DNA from: Glaciibacter superstes DSM 21135
GTDB lineage: Bacteria; Actinomycetota; Actinomycetes; Actinomycetales; Microbacteriaceae
DNA length: 64,000 nt
Assembly: GCF_000421145.1 (NCBI RefSeq)
Contig: NZ_ATWH01000003.1
Coordinates: 186,001-250,000 of the forward strand
Direction of reading: 5' to 3'
Shown here in pieces: positions 29,187 through 38,164 of this stretch (its first letter is position 1; every line of letters starts with the position of its first letter). Under the pieces are notes generated by a model. It saw nothing but the letters and a program-made list of their open reading frames with translations. It had not been told where the DNA came from and did not search any database. The position numbers and the translations under genes were made by a program.

Positions 29187-29939
29187 TCAGCCGCAGGTGC
29201 CGAACGTCGCGAGTGACGACTTGTCCAGCATCAGCGAGTCCGACTGGAGAGTGACACGCATCCGTTCCGGCGTTACGTCAAGACCGGTGACCTCAACGCC
29301 CTCCGGCAGGTATTGCGCGACACAGAGCGTGGGCGGATTCTCCGCCAGTATGCGCTCGAGCACGCCGCTGACGTCGAGACTTCCGAGTCCCGTTGTGACC
29401 TCCGCCGCGACCGGCAGGAAGACAACGGAATCACCCGCAGCGGTCGGTGTCGCCGTCGCGAGGTAGCCGACAGGAATACCGAACACATCGATCTCGCCCG
29501 AGTACGTCACCTGTCCGTCACCGAACGTCACCTCTGCGCTGTCGGGCACGCCCTGCGCAGCCAACAGTGCGTTGATCGATTCCGGCCCAGTCTCGATCGT
29601 GCCCTCCACGTCTCCGATCGCCTTCGCGGTGTTGGTCGGCACGCCGGTCGCCACCACATGCACCCGAGCGGTCACCCCGTTCGCCGACAGCTCAGGCGCT
29701 GTCAGTTCGACCCGTTCGAAGCTCCCGGCAAGGTACTGCCCGATCACCGAGAATCCGCCGATCGAAACATCGACGTCTCCGCTCACTCCTTCGGGCAGGT
29801 TGCTGGAGATCTGCTGCCTTGCCGCCGTCTCCGCTACACCGCGCAGGATCGAATCGACGATGAAATACGCGCCCACCAGGCCACCGACCAGCACCGCAAC
29901 GACAATGAAGATCCCGATACCGCGGCGCCTGGAGGCCAT
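29187..29939 (-). CDS. LmeA-like (DUF2993) membrane-anchored phospholipid-binding protein
   Basis: A 250-residue protein with an Arg-rich N-terminus, one membrane anchor (about residues 8-30) and an extracytoplasmic domain of repeated beta-rich segments (GGFSVIGQYLAGSFERVEL, VEVTGLDVTPERMRVTL). The domain resembles DUF2993; the mycobacterial member LmeA binds phospholipid and aids lipomannan elongation. It lies 2 bases downstream of the argS stop, so it is probably cotranscribed with argS. Confidence 0.75.
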   Translation of the reverse strand: MASRRRGIGIFIVVAVLVGGLVGAYFIVDSILRGVAETAARQQISSNLPEGVSGDVDVSIGGFSVIGQYLAGSFERVELTAPELSANGVTARVHVVATGVPTNTAKAIGDVEGTIETGPESINALLAAQGVPDSAEVTFGDGQVTYSGEIDVFGIPVGYLATATPTAAGDSVVFLPVAAEVTTGLGSLDVSGVLERILAENPPTLCVAQYLPEGVEVTGLDVTPERMRVTLQSDSLMLDKSSLATFGTCG

Positions 29940-29940
29940 G

Positions 29941-31617
29941 TCACATCCGTTCGGGTGCGGTCACGCCAACCAGGCCAAGACCGTTACGGATGACCTGGCC
30001 GGTCGCGTCATTCAGCCACAGTCGGGTGCGGTGCAGGTCTGTCACCGGCTCGTCGCCAAGCGGGATCACGCGACAGGTGTCGTACCAGCGGTGGTAGTAA
30101 CCCGCCACCTCTTCGATATAGCGGGCGACGCGATGCGGCTCGCGCAGCTCAGCGGCCTGCGCAACGACGCGGGGGAACTCCTGCAACACCCCGAGGAGAG
30201 CCGACTCGCTGTCGTGCGTGAGCAACTCGGGGGCGAACGCGGTGCGCTCGACACCGGACGTCGCGGCATTCCGGGCAACGGACTGCGTGCGTGCGTGGGC
30301 GTACTGCACGTAGAACACTGGGTTCTCATTGGTGCGCTTGCCGAGCAGGTCGAGGTCGATGTCGAGCTGCGAATCACTGCTGGAGCGCACCAGGGAATAG
30401 CGCCCGGCATCCACCCCCACCGCGTCGACAAGGTCGTCGAGCGTGACAATCGTGCCCGCACGCTTCGACATGCGCACCGGCTCGCCGTCCCTGAGCAGGT
30501 TGACCATCTGCCCGATCAAAATCTGCAGGTTCACACCCGGCACGTCGCCGAAGGCTTCGACCATGGCCATCAGCCGGCCGATATAACCGTGGTGGTCTGC
30601 GCCGAGCATGATCAGGTTCTGGTCGAAACCGCGCTCACGCTTGTCGAGGTAGTAACCGAGGTCACCGGAGATGTACGCCGGTTCGCCGTTCGAACGGATG
30701 ATGACCCGGTCGCGATCGTCACCGAAGGTGGTTGTGCGCAGCCAGATGGCGCCGTCCGCCTCGAAGATGTGCCCCTGTTCACGAAGCCGCTCGATCGCGC
30801 GCTCGACAGCACCGGAGGCGTGCAGCGAATCCTCGTGAAAGAACACGTCGAAGTCCACGCCGAAGCCGTGCAGTTTCGACTTGATCTCAGTGAACATCAG
30901 GTCGACTCCGATCGAACGGAAGACCTCTTGCTGTTCGTCACGCGGAAGCGAGGCGATGTCGCCGTCGTAGCGCCGCACCACCTGGGCCGCGATGTCGCCG
31001 ATGTAGGCCCCGCCGTAGCCGTCTTCCGGTGTCGGTTCCCCGAGGTAGCTGGCGAGAACGCTGCGAGCGAAGCGATCGATCTGCGAACCGTGATCGTTGA
31101 AGTAGTACTCGCGCGTGACATCCGCCCCCTCTGCCTGCAGCACGCGGGCCAGGCTGTCGCCCACCGCCGCCCAGCGCACGCCGCCCATGTGGATGGGTCC
31201 GGTGGGATTGGCAGAGACGAACTCGAGGTTAATCTTGATGCCGTCGTACAAATGGCCGTTGCCGTATACCGAGCCGGCGTCGACGATGGTCTTCGCGAGT
31301 GCACCCGCGGCCGCGGCATCAAGGCGGATGTTGATGAAGCCCGGCCCGGCCACCTCGACGGATGCCACGCCGGGCACCTGCTCCAGGCCGGAGGCGAGCT
31401 CTGTGGCGATTTCACGGGGGTTCGACCCAAGCGGTTTGGCGATCTTCATCGCGATGCTGGACGCCCAGTCACCATGGTCGCGGTTCTTCGGGCGCTCGAG
31501 CGTGACGTCGTCCAGAGCGAGTCCGAGGGCTGTCCGCTCGTTTCCGTCCTGGCGTCGACGCTCGTCCAATGCTGCAACGAGGTCGAGAAGGGACTGGGAA
31601 AGTTCTGCAGGGGTCAC
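29941..31617 (-). CDS. argS: Arginyl-tRNA synthetase
   Basis: Class I synthetase charging tRNA-Arg. The 558-residue protein has the N-terminal additional domain, the HIGH-type motif [18 protein letters not shown] (HMGG in place of HIGH, common in ArgRS), the [16 protein letters not shown] region and a DALR anticodon-binding C-terminus. The frame opens at a TTG at 31635, but the GTG at 31617 is preferred: TAAGAT lies 7 bases before it without a ribosome binding site, suggesting a leaderless transcript. A tRNA-Arg lies about 0.8 kb away on the other strand. Confidence 0.95.
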   Translation of the reverse strand: MTPAELSQSLLDLVAALDERRRQDGNERTALGLALDDVTLERPKNRDHGDWASSIAMKIAKPLGSNPREIATELASGLEQVPGVASVEVAGPGFINIRLDAAAAGALAKTIVDAGSVYGNGHLYDGIKINLEFVSANPTGPIHMGGVRWAAVGDSLARVLQAEGADVTREYYFNDHGSQIDRFARSVLASYLGEPTPEDGYGGAYIGDIAAQVVRRYDGDIASLPRDEQQEVFRSIGVDLMFTEIKSKLHGFGVDFDVFFHEDSLHASGAVERAIERLREQGHIFEADGAIWLRTTTFGDDRDRVIIRSNGEPAYISGDLGYYLDKRERGFDQNLIMLGADHHGYIGRLMAMVEAFGDVPGVNLQILIGQMVNLLRDGEPVRMSKRAGTIVTLDDLVDAVGVDAGRYSLVRSSSDSQLDIDLDLLGKRTNENPVFYVQYAHARTQSVARNAATSGVERTAFAPELLTHDSESALLGVLQEFPRVVAQAAELREPHRVARYIEEVAGYYHRWYDTCRVIPLGDEPVTDLHRTRLWLNDATGQVIRNGLGLVGVTAPERM

Positions 31618-31624
31618 ACATTCA

Positions 31625-31654
31625 ATCTTACGCAAGCGTCTGGGTTGATAAGGT
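31625..31654. promoter_or_regulatory. Divergent leaderless-type -10 elements for argS and the lipoprotein gene
   Basis: On the minus strand TAAGAT (31630-31625) lies 7 bases before the argS GTG. On the plus strand TAAGGT (31649-31654) lies 6 bases before the lipoprotein GTG. Neither gene has a Shine-Dalgarno sequence, so both messages may begin at the start codon. The two promoters would overlap, and -35 elements are weak. Confidence 0.5.
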
Positions 31655-31660
31655 CAACGC

Positions 31661-32278
31661 GTGACTCCACGCTCCCTTCCCCTGCTTGTGCGAGCCGGAC
31701 TTGCCATCGTCGGCGGGTCTGTTGTTCTCGCCGGCCTTGCAGCCTGTTCATCGGATCCTGAGCCAGAGCCGGGACCTCACCAAACCGTGACGGCGGCGCC
31801 GAGCCAGGCTCCGGAGGAGACGCCGACTCCGACGCCAACTCCCGAGGCGACCGGTTCAACAGTCGCGCTCACCTGTGACGAGTTGTTGACCATGGACGAC
31901 GTCTATGCGTTCAACCCGAATTTCGGTACCGCGCCTGACTACGTGCCGACGGCCGGTAGCGCGGTCGAGACGGCCGCCGGCTACAACGGCCTGGTCTGCG
32001 GCTGGAGCAACCAGACCAGCGGCGACCTGATCGAGTTCGCCGTTGTCGCACCCAACGATGTGCTGATGTCCCAGCGGAAGAACACTGCAGTCGCAGAGAC
32101 CAAGGCCGTTCCGACCTACGGAGCTCCGCCGATCGAAGGATTCTTCTCGATCGCCGGCGGACCAGGTGTGGCGCAGGTCTTCACGGGCCCGTACTGGGTT
32201 GTCGCGCAGTCCCCCGCGTTCTTCGAGCCCGGTGACGCACAGACGCTGCTCACTGCGGCGGTTTCGCACCTCCCCTGA
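31661..32278 (+). CDS. Hypothetical lipoprotein
   Basis: A 205-residue secreted protein. The GTG start leads a signal peptide ending in the lipobox LAAC (Cys about residue 29), then a Glu/Pro/Thr-rich linker (TPTPTPEATG) and a globular domain of about 150 residues with two cysteines (LTCDELL and LVCGWSN) that may form a disulfide. Such DUF-type domains are common in actinobacterial lipoproteins. The function is not recognised. It diverges from argS with overlapping promoters and has no cotranscribed partner. Confidence 0.75.
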   Translation: MTPRSLPLLVRAGLAIVGGSVVLAGLAACSSDPEPEPGPHQTVTAAPSQAPEETPTPTPTPEATGSTVALTCDELLTMDDVYAFNPNFGTAPDYVPTAGSAVETAAGYNGLVCGWSNQTSGDLIEFAVVAPNDVLMSQRKNTAVAETKAVPTYGAPPIEGFFSIAGGPGVAQVFTGPYWVVAQSPAFFEPGDAQTLLTAAVSHLP

Positions 32279-32312
32279 CCCGCGGCGCTGACCCGCCGCG
32301 CTGACCCGCCGC

Positions 32313-32375
32313 GCGCCAATTACGCGCCCATGCGCCATGCGGGCGTGGCGCATCCGCGCGCAGCTGGCGCGTGGC
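32313..32375. repeat. 63-bp palindromic intergenic repeat, copy 2
   Basis: Same length and layout as the copy at 10781-10843. The outer GCGCCA/TGGCGC arms and the 13-base core CATGCGCCATGCG are retained, while the inner palindrome is less perfect. It sits between the lipoprotein gene and tRNA-Arg. Just before it, CGCTGACCCGCCG occurs twice in tandem (from about 32286). Confidence 0.8.
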
Positions 32376-32415
32376 TAGGCGCCCCGCGGATGCTGGTAAC
32401 CTAGTCACTGCCCTG

Positions 32416-32487
32416 GCCCCCATAGCTCAGGGGATAGAGCACTGCCCTCCGGAGGCAGGGGCGCAGGTTCGAATCCTGCTGGGGGCA
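32416..32487 (+). tRNA. tRNA-Arg (anticodon CCG)
   Basis: The cloverleaf is complete: acceptor GCCCCCA paired with TGGGGGC, D-arm GCTC/GAGC, anticodon stem CTGCC/GGCAG with loop CTCCGGA giving anticodon CCG, and T-arm GCAGG-TTCGAAT-CCTGC. The discriminator is A and the CCA end is not encoded. It reads the CGG codon, common in high-GC genomes. Confidence 0.95.
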
Positions 32488-32576
32488 CCTGATGTCACGT
32501 GACAGCCCCGTCCGGACTCCTGCCATCTAGTTCGGACAAATTATTCCGTCGTGCCAGTCCAGCGTGCCTCAAGGGC

Positions 32577-32610
32577 TCGACGCATGCTGATAGATTGATT
32601 ATATTCATTC
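32577..32610 (+). promoter_or_regulatory. Promoter and operator of the GntR/LacI-type regulator gene
   Basis: TCGACG (32577-32582) and TATATT (32600-32605) are separated by 17 bases. The -10 is embedded in ATTGATTATATTCATTC (32594-32610), which matches 15 of 17 bases of a site over the -10 of the GH125-mannanase operon at 38547-38563. This suggests the regulator represses itself and that operon. Confidence 0.65.
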
Positions 32611-32623
32611 GGCGTGAGGGACC

Positions 32624-33721
32624 ATGAACGATTCGTTGTACAAGCAGGTCTACGACAAGCTGCGTGAAGACATTGCTCGGCACAGATTCCCCGTCGGCGA
32701 GCGCCTGCCCTCCGCGGCCGAGTTAACGGCTGAACACAAGGTCAGCAGCATCACGCTCAAACGCGCGCTGGATCTGCTGCGCGACGACGGACTCATCATC
32801 CGCCGTCCCCGGATAGGAACAATCGTGGTGAGCGACATCGCCACGTCCACACCGGATACACTTGTCGATCGCCCCCTGATCGGCTGTGTCATCACGAGTT
32901 TTGACGACACCTTCGGCACTCAGGTTGTGAACGGCTTGCTGAGTGCGACCGAGTCGGCCGCCAATCTGGTTCTCAAGCGAAGCCTCGGTGATCCAGGTGT
33001 CGAGAACAGGATCGTTCTGGAGTTGATCGAGAGCGGAGCGCAAGCCTTGATCTTGCAACCCGGTTCGTCCGAATACGTGCCGCCCGCCGTACTCGAACTC
33101 ATTACCCGTCGCTTTCCGGTCGTGATCCTTGACCGAGTGTTCGCCGGCGTACCGGTCTCGACGGTCTGTTCCAACAACATTGCCGGATCCAAAATGGCGA
33201 CCGAGCATTTGATCACCCTCGGTCACACTCACATCGGTCTCGTCACAACCGCGAGCCGCGTGTCAACGGCCGAGGATCGACGCGATGGATTCCTGCACGC
33301 GCATGCGACCGCCCACATTCTGCACGATGACGGCAACGAATTCCGGGAGGTCCAGTCGACGACTCCGAACAGCGATGGACTAGTTGAAGACGACATCGCC
33401 AACCTCATGGGGTTCCTTTCGGCACACCCGGACCTCACCGGGTTCGTGACCTCTGAGTACAACATCGCGGTCATGCTCAAGGAGGCCGCCCGTCGTATAG
33501 GCAAGCGTGTGCCAGACGACATTTCGATTGTCTGCTTCGATCATCCAGACAGCGTCTATGACCCCTCGTATTTTCGATTCACCCACGTGCGCCAGCAGCA
33601 GCAGGAGATGGGAACGAAGGCCGTTGAACGGATCCTTGAACTATTCACCGATCCCGGCACCGTCAAAAAGGTCAGCCTGACGACGGAATTGGTTCTCGGT
33701 CAGTCGACTGCAGCCATCTAG
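32624..33721 (+). CDS. GntR-type DNA-binding domain fused to a LacI-type sugar sensor (AraR-like regulator)
   Basis: A 365-residue hybrid regulator. The N-terminal winged helix (residues 1-70) has FPVGERLPSAAELTAEHKV and a GntR wing (RRPRIGTIVV). The remainder is a periplasmic-binding-protein-like sensor of the LacI/GalR class (GCVITSFDDTFG, VVILDRVFAGVPVSTVCSNN, ATEHLITLGHTHIGLVT, DDISIVCFDHPD). GTGAGGGACC precedes the ATG. It faces the mannan operon convergently, and shared operator motifs link them, so its effector is probably an imported oligosaccharide or its breakdown product. Confidence 0.9.
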   Translation: MNDSLYKQVYDKLREDIARHRFPVGERLPSAAELTAEHKVSSITLKRALDLLRDDGLIIRRPRIGTIVVSDIATSTPDTLVDRPLIGCVITSFDDTFGTQVVNGLLSATESAANLVLKRSLGDPGVENRIVLELIESGAQALILQPGSSEYVPPAVLELITRRFPVVILDRVFAGVPVSTVCSNNIAGSKMATEHLITLGHTHIGLVTTASRVSTAEDRRDGFLHAHATAHILHDDGNEFREVQSTTPNSDGLVEDDIANLMGFLSAHPDLTGFVTSEYNIAVMLKEAARRIGKRVPDDISIVCFDHPDSVYDPSYFRFTHVRQQQQEMGTKAVERILELFTDPGTVKKVSLTTELVLGQSTAAI

Positions 33722-33767
33722 CCGGCCCCGCGCACGCATTACGCAGCGCTGTGCAGCAGGGCCGGCT
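33720..33767. terminator. Bidirectional hairpin between the regulator and the mannanase gene
   Basis: Arms AGCCGGCCC and GGGCCGGCT (9 bp) bracket a 30-base loop in the 49-base gap between the two convergent stop codons, and begin within the regulator's TAG. There is no T-run, as is common for actinobacterial terminators. Confidence 0.65.
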
Positions 33768-33770
33768 CCA

Positions 33771-34829
33771 CTAGCCGACGTCGAGCCCGGCACGCACCTC
33801 AAGCGCCATCATCGCGCTGAGCTGTGTCGAGTATGAGATCTTGCCAGCGGGCTCCGTCGACCAATCGTTGCCCGGCAGCAGAAGGCCGTCGCGGATGCCG
33901 TTTGCCCACAGCGCATCCGTGCTGCTCTCGATAAATCGGGTGAGCGCGACCGCCGGATCCGACTGAGGATCGAGCTCACGCAGGAGCAATGCCATGTAGC
34001 GGTAGTACACCCCTTTGAACAGGCCCTCATCACCGCCGTCGCCCTCTTGGCGGAATACGCCATCCGCGCTGAGCTCTTCAATCGCCGTTATGGCTGTGCG
34101 GCAAGCCTGCTCACTATATTCGGATGCGCCGGTGAGCGACCCCAGTTCGAGACACGCTCCGATGTAGAGACCCTGGTTGTATGTGAACCGCCACTGGGTG
34201 TCGATACGTCCGTCTTTCTCCCGATTGATGCCGTCCTCGACGAAACCGGTGTCGGCTGCGACGAGGTTCTGCGTCAGCCACGCGTATGCCGTCTCCGCCA
34301 ACTCGCGAAAGCGCTGTTCAGGGGTGTGCCGGAAGAGTCGGCAGGAAAGAATTATGAACGGCCCATTCGCGGGCGTGTTCTTGTAGTAGAGCTGCTGCTT
34401 TCGCCAGGCCAGGCTGTCTCCGAACTGGTCGTTCCAACCAAATTCAACAACGTGCTCCCAAATGGCGCGAGCATCGCTGAGATACCGCGACTCGCCCGTT
34501 GCGTCATACAGGCGCAGGATCGCCAGTGCATACCAGAGCATGTCGTCGAAGTAGTCGTTGAACAGTGTGTTCCCGTTGCGGTCGAAGATGTTCTGGTAGG
34601 CCCTTATCGCCTCCTGAAGCCGCTCTGGGTTGCCACTTCGCTCGTATGCGTCCAGCCGCACGTCGATGACGTGAGAGAGCCACCAGTAGTTGAACGTTGC
34701 GTTGTCCCCCGCCTCAGACGGATAGGTGTTGTTGAACAGTTGTGGTTCGCCGGTTCCGAAGAAGTGATCGAGACTGCGATGCCCGATGTCTGCCCGTGCA
34801 GACCAGGTGTTAGCCGATGTCGTACTCAT
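33771..34829 (-). CDS. Glycoside hydrolase family 76 (endo-alpha-1,6-mannanase-like)
   Basis: A 352-residue (alpha/alpha)6-barrel protein. The catalytic Asp-Asp pair is in NDYFDDMLWYALAIL (about residue 93). Other GH76 features are FNYWWLSHVIDVRLDAYERSG, TYNQGLYIGACLELG and KGVYYRYMALLL. Characterised members cleave alpha-1,6-mannan backbones. There is no signal peptide, so this enzyme probably acts in the cytoplasm on imported oligosaccharides. It is the last gene of an operon with a binding protein, two permeases and a deleted GH125 gene; 85 bases separate it from the binding-protein gene. Confidence 0.85.
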   Translation of the reverse strand: MSTTSANTWSARADIGHRSLDHFFGTGEPQLFNNTYPSEAGDNATFNYWWLSHVIDVRLDAYERSGNPERLQEAIRAYQNIFDRNGNTLFNDYFDDMLWYALAILRLYDATGESRYLSDARAIWEHVVEFGWNDQFGDSLAWRKQQLYYKNTPANGPFIILSCRLFRHTPEQRFRELAETAYAWLTQNLVAADTGFVEDGINREKDGRIDTQWRFTYNQGLYIGACLELGSLTGASEYSEQACRTAITAIEELSADGVFRQEGDGGDEGLFKGVYYRYMALLLRELDPQSDPAVALTRFIESSTDALWANGIRDGLLLPGNDWSTEPAGKISYSTQLSAMMALEVRAGLDVG

Positions 34830-34914
34830 TACTTCCGTTCTATGGATCGTTTGGGGCTGCGAATTCGAAGGGTGGCCGCCAGCTCACTGCCGGTTCGACC
34901 ACCCTCCGTGATGA

Positions 34915-36180
34915 CTACCGGTTCTCTGCGAGAATCTGGTCACCCTGTTCTTGGGCCTGCTTCAGCGCCTGTTCCGCGCTGAGCTCACCCGACATGAAGC
35001 TCTCGAGCGCCGGGATCAATGCCTTTGCTTCGACATCGGAGTATCCGGTGACGGTGGGGCGAACCTTCGCGAAGTCCAGCGCCTCAATGAACGCGGAATA
35101 ATGTTCGTTCTCGAGGAAGTATGGGTCGTGGGCAGCCTCAATATTCGCCGGAATCCAGCCGGAGATCTTCGCGAAATCGACACCGTTCTCTGGCTGTGTC
35201 GTCCACCACTTCATGAACGCCCACGCGCCGTCTTCGTTCTTTGCTCCCTTTGGGATGACCAGTCCGAAACCGCCCATGCCCGCGCCCTGGTCGCCGCCCG
35301 GCCCTGCCACGGGTGCCGTAACGCCATATTCGAGTCCATCGACCTTGTCCAGGTCGGCAAGAGCCCACGGTCCGTCGTAGCCCATCGCCAGGTTGCCCTG
35401 TGCGAACGCATTGACTCCCTTGCCGAATCCCTGCTGGTACACCCCTGCATCAACAAGACTCGACCAGAAGTTCAGTACTTCCACTCCTTCTGGGCTGTTG
35501 AACGCCGTCTTGGTGCTGTCGGCGTTGAGCATCGTTCCGCCGGCCTGCCCAAGCCATCCGCTGAAGAGGCCCAGGTCGTCCAGCGAGAAGCCGGCGCGGG
35601 TGAGTTTGCCACCCTCCCTGAGCGTGACCTGCTCCGCGACGGATTTCAACTCGTCCCAATTCGTGGGCGGTTTGACGCCGGCCTCGTCAAAAACAGTCTT
35701 GTTATAGAACAACGATCTGTTGTCGACCAAGAGGGGCAAACCATAGAGCTTGTCGTCGACCTTCAGCTCGCCGAGCGCCTGCTCGTAGAACTGGTTGGTA
35801 TCGACGCTGTCTTCTTTCACCTTGTCGTCAATACTGACCAGCGCACCCTTGGGCACGTAAAGCGAAGTGGCGAAACGATCCCACAGCACAACATCGGGAA
35901 CCTCACCGCTCACCATGGCGGTCAGCAGCTTCTGCTCGACCAGCGCCTGAGGCACATAGGTGACGTCGTACTGGGTCTGGGAATCATTGAAGGCAGCAGC
36001 CTGTGCCTCGAGTTGGGCGACCTGCGCCGCATCCGTCCATGCACCCCAGAACGTCACCTTCTGATGGTCGCCTCCCCCCTCGCCACCACCGCTCGCGTCG
36101 GCAGCGGCACACGAACCCAGCCCCAACATGGCCACGGCGGCTATCGCCCCGATGCTTAATAGACGCGCAGATTTCTTCAT
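34915..36180 (-). CDS. Extracellular solute-binding lipoprotein (glycan ABC importer)
   Basis: A 421-residue family 1 sugar-binding protein. The signal peptide ends in lipobox LGSC (Cys about residue 24), followed by a Gly/Ser/Glu linker. The mature part has VTFWGAWTDAAQVAQLEA, PDVVLWDRFATSLYVP, KLYGLPLLVDNRSLFYNKTVF and AGMGGFGLVIPKG, typical of oligosaccharide-binding proteins. The frame is open to 36270, but the ATG at 36180 with AAGAGAG fits the signal peptide. Context with GH76 and GH125 suggests mannan-derived oligosaccharides. Confidence 0.9.
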   Translation of the reverse strand: MKKSARLLSIGAIAAVAMLGLGSCAAADASGGGEGGGDHQKVTFWGAWTDAAQVAQLEAQAAAFNDSQTQYDVTYVPQALVEQKLLTAMVSGEVPDVVLWDRFATSLYVPKGALVSIDDKVKEDSVDTNQFYEQALGELKVDDKLYGLPLLVDNRSLFYNKTVFDEAGVKPPTNWDELKSVAEQVTLREGGKLTRAGFSLDDLGLFSGWLGQAGGTMLNADSTKTAFNSPEGVEVLNFWSSLVDAGVYQQGFGKGVNAFAQGNLAMGYDGPWALADLDKVDGLEYGVTAPVAGPGGDQGAGMGGFGLVIPKGAKNEDGAWAFMKWWTTQPENGVDFAKISGWIPANIEAAHDPYFLENEHYSAFIEALDFAKVRPTVTGYSDVEAKALIPALESFMSGELSAEQALKQAQEQGDQILAENR

Positions 36181-36266
36181 TGAACTCTCTTTTCTGTGTT
36201 GTGGTTTCTTGGTGCGGACGCGGACGGTGATGCGAAATGACGGGCAGAGCGCGCCGTCGGGGTTGC

Positions 36267-37178
36267 TCATTTGCTTGAGGTGAATGAAACGCCCTGCACG
36301 ATGTATCGCTGGGCAAAAGCAAAGATCACCAACACGGGAAGACTGGAGACGATGGTGCCGGCCATAAGTGGCCCGAAGTTTGTCGTGTGGTCGCCGATGA
36401 ATGATGCCAACCCCACCTGAACGGTGAGCATCTCGGGGGTGTTGAGAACGATGAGAGGCCAGAGAAAACTGTTCCAGCCCGCTTGAAACGTCATGATGCC
36501 GAGGATCGCTAGGCCCGCGGCGACTTGTGGCAGGTAGATCTGCACAAAGATCCTGAATTCCCCCGCACCGTCGATGCGAGCTGCTTCGCCCATTTCATCC
36601 GGTAGCGATTCGAAGAACTGCTTCATGAAGAACACCGCGAGCGCGCCTGCTGCCCCGGGCAGGATGATCGCCCAATAGGAGTTGATGAACCCGACGCCGC
36701 CCTGGCCGAAGAGGTCGTTGCCGCCGGCGAGGGGAAAGTAGCGAAGCACAATGAACGATGGGATCATCGTGACGATTCCAGGAATCATCATTGACCCTAG
36801 GAAGACGCCGAACACAGCCTTGCGTCCGGTGAAATGCAGTTTCGCCAGCGCATAGCCTCCGAGGCTTCCGAAGAAGAGGTTGGTAGCTGTCCCTGCAATC
36901 GCCAATACGAAGGAGTTGAGCAGGTAGCGGGCGAATGGTGATTCAGTGAAGACGGCCACGTAGTTGGCTATCGTCGGGCTCTGCGGAATGAGGCTCAGGT
37001 ATCCACCGAGGATCTCGGCCGCAGGCTTCAACGACGTTGACAGGGTCCAGATCAACGGCATCACCGTGACAAGGCTGATAAGGATGACGGCCACGTACCA
37101 GGCGACCCTGCCGATTCGTTGCCGCTTACTCATTGGGCGATGTTTGATTGCCTGCAAGACCGGCGCCGTGGTCGTCAT
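36267..37178 (-). CDS. ABC importer permease, MalG type (glycan operon)
   Basis: A 303-residue permease with six membrane helices, the first at about residues 28-48. It has the EAA loop DEMGEAARIDGAGEFRIFV and the C-terminus FAQRYIVQGVSFTSSK characteristic of MalG-type sugar permeases. GGGAG lies before the ATG, which overlaps the stop of the upstream permease gene by 4 bases. It lies 86 bases before the binding-protein gene. Confidence 0.92.
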   Translation of the reverse strand: MTTTAPVLQAIKHRPMSKRQRIGRVAWYVAVILISLVTVMPLIWTLSTSLKPAAEILGGYLSLIPQSPTIANYVAVFTESPFARYLLNSFVLAIAGTATNLFFGSLGGYALAKLHFTGRKAVFGVFLGSMMIPGIVTMIPSFIVLRYFPLAGGNDLFGQGGVGFINSYWAIILPGAAGALAVFFMKQFFESLPDEMGEAARIDGAGEFRIFVQIYLPQVAAGLAILGIMTFQAGWNSFLWPLIVLNTPEMLTVQVGLASFIGDHTTNFGPLMAGTIVSSLPVLVIFAFAQRYIVQGVSFTSSK

Positions 37179-38164
37179 TCCCGCTCCCCCTTCGGATTGG
37201 TGACTCTGGCATTGATCAGCGAAAAGACCATGATGATCAGGAACAACACGAACGAAATGGCAGAGGCATACCCCATCTGCAGAGCGCCAAAGCCCTTGTT
37301 GTAGATGTAGTAGACCAATGTCACGGTCGAATTGCCCGGGCCGCCCTTCGTGAGCAGGTATGCCTGATCGAACACCTGAAACGCGCCGATAAGCAGCAGC
37401 ATCACTATGAGGAATGTCGTCTTCGCGATTCCGGGACGGGTCACGTTCCAGAAGTCCTGCCAGGCGTTGGCGCCGTCGAGCCTGGCCGCTTCATGGAGAT
37501 CGGGAGAAACACCCTGAAGGGCGCCAAGGAAGATGATCATGTTTGCGCCAAACCCGGCCCACACGCTCATGACAACGATCGCGATCATCGCCCACTTGGA
37601 GTCGTACAGCCACGCAGGGCCATCGATCCCGAACCATCCGAGCATGACGTTGATCATTCCGTGCTGCGGATTCAGCAACCAGAACCAAATGGATGCTGTC
37701 GCAACCGTCGAGGAAACGACGGGAATGTAGAAGAGGGTTCTGAAGATGCGTGATGCCCTGCTGCTGCGGTGAAGGAGTAGAGCTGTTGAGAGTGCCACAA
37801 CAAGCCCGAGCGGAACATAGAGCAGGGTGTAATAGGCCGTATTGCGCAGAGCAATCCAGAAGAACGGGTCCTGGATGAGGTTGACATAGTTGTCAATGCC
37901 AAGCCATTTCAGCTCACCGATAATCGAATAGTCGCTGAAGCTGAGCACGAATGCGATGACGACGGGAATCAAGAGGAAGGCGGCGAACAGCACGATCGGA
38001 ATCGCAAGGAACACCCAGGCGCTGACCGACTGTTGACGCGCAATTGCCTTCGGCGGTCGGTGGTCGCCCCGGTCACGTTTGCGCCGGAGCGGACGACCGC
38101 CCTTCTCCTCGACAATCTGAGGAAGGACTTGCACCTCGACTGGGGTGTCGACGAGCGCGCTCAT
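37175..38164 (-). CDS. ABC importer permease, MalF type (glycan operon)
   Basis: A 329-residue permease. The cytoplasmic N-terminus is long and basic (GGRPLRRKRDRGDHRPP) before six membrane helices. It has the EAA loop DLHEAARLDGANAWQDFW and a MalF-type FQVFDQAYLLTKGGPGNST. The frame is open to 38185, but the ATG at 38164 lies in a 4-base overlap with the GH125 remnant's stop, so the two are translationally coupled. This coupling may explain why the deleted upstream gene has kept its frame. Confidence 0.92.
   Translation of the reverse strand: MSALVDTPVEVQVLPQIVEEKGGRPLRRKRDRGDHRPPKAIARQQSVSAWVFLAIPIVLFAAFLLIPVVIAFVLSFSDYSIIGELKWLGIDNYVNLIQDPFFWIALRNTAYYTLLYVPLGLVVALSTALLLHRSSRASRIFRTLFYIPVVSSTVATASIWFWLLNPQHGMINVMLGWFGIDGPAWLYDSKWAMIAIVVMSVWAGFGANMIIFLGALQGVSPDLHEAARLDGANAWQDFWNVTRPGIAKTTFLIVMLLLIGAFQVFDQAYLLTKGGPGNSTVTLVYYIYNKGFGALQMGYASAISFVLFLIIMVFSLINARVTNPKGERE

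Noticed and set aside
29572..31761. 729-residue plus-strand open frame
   Set aside because: It lies entirely antisense to argS and the LmeA-like gene, has shadow composition and no domains; such frames arise from high third-position GC.
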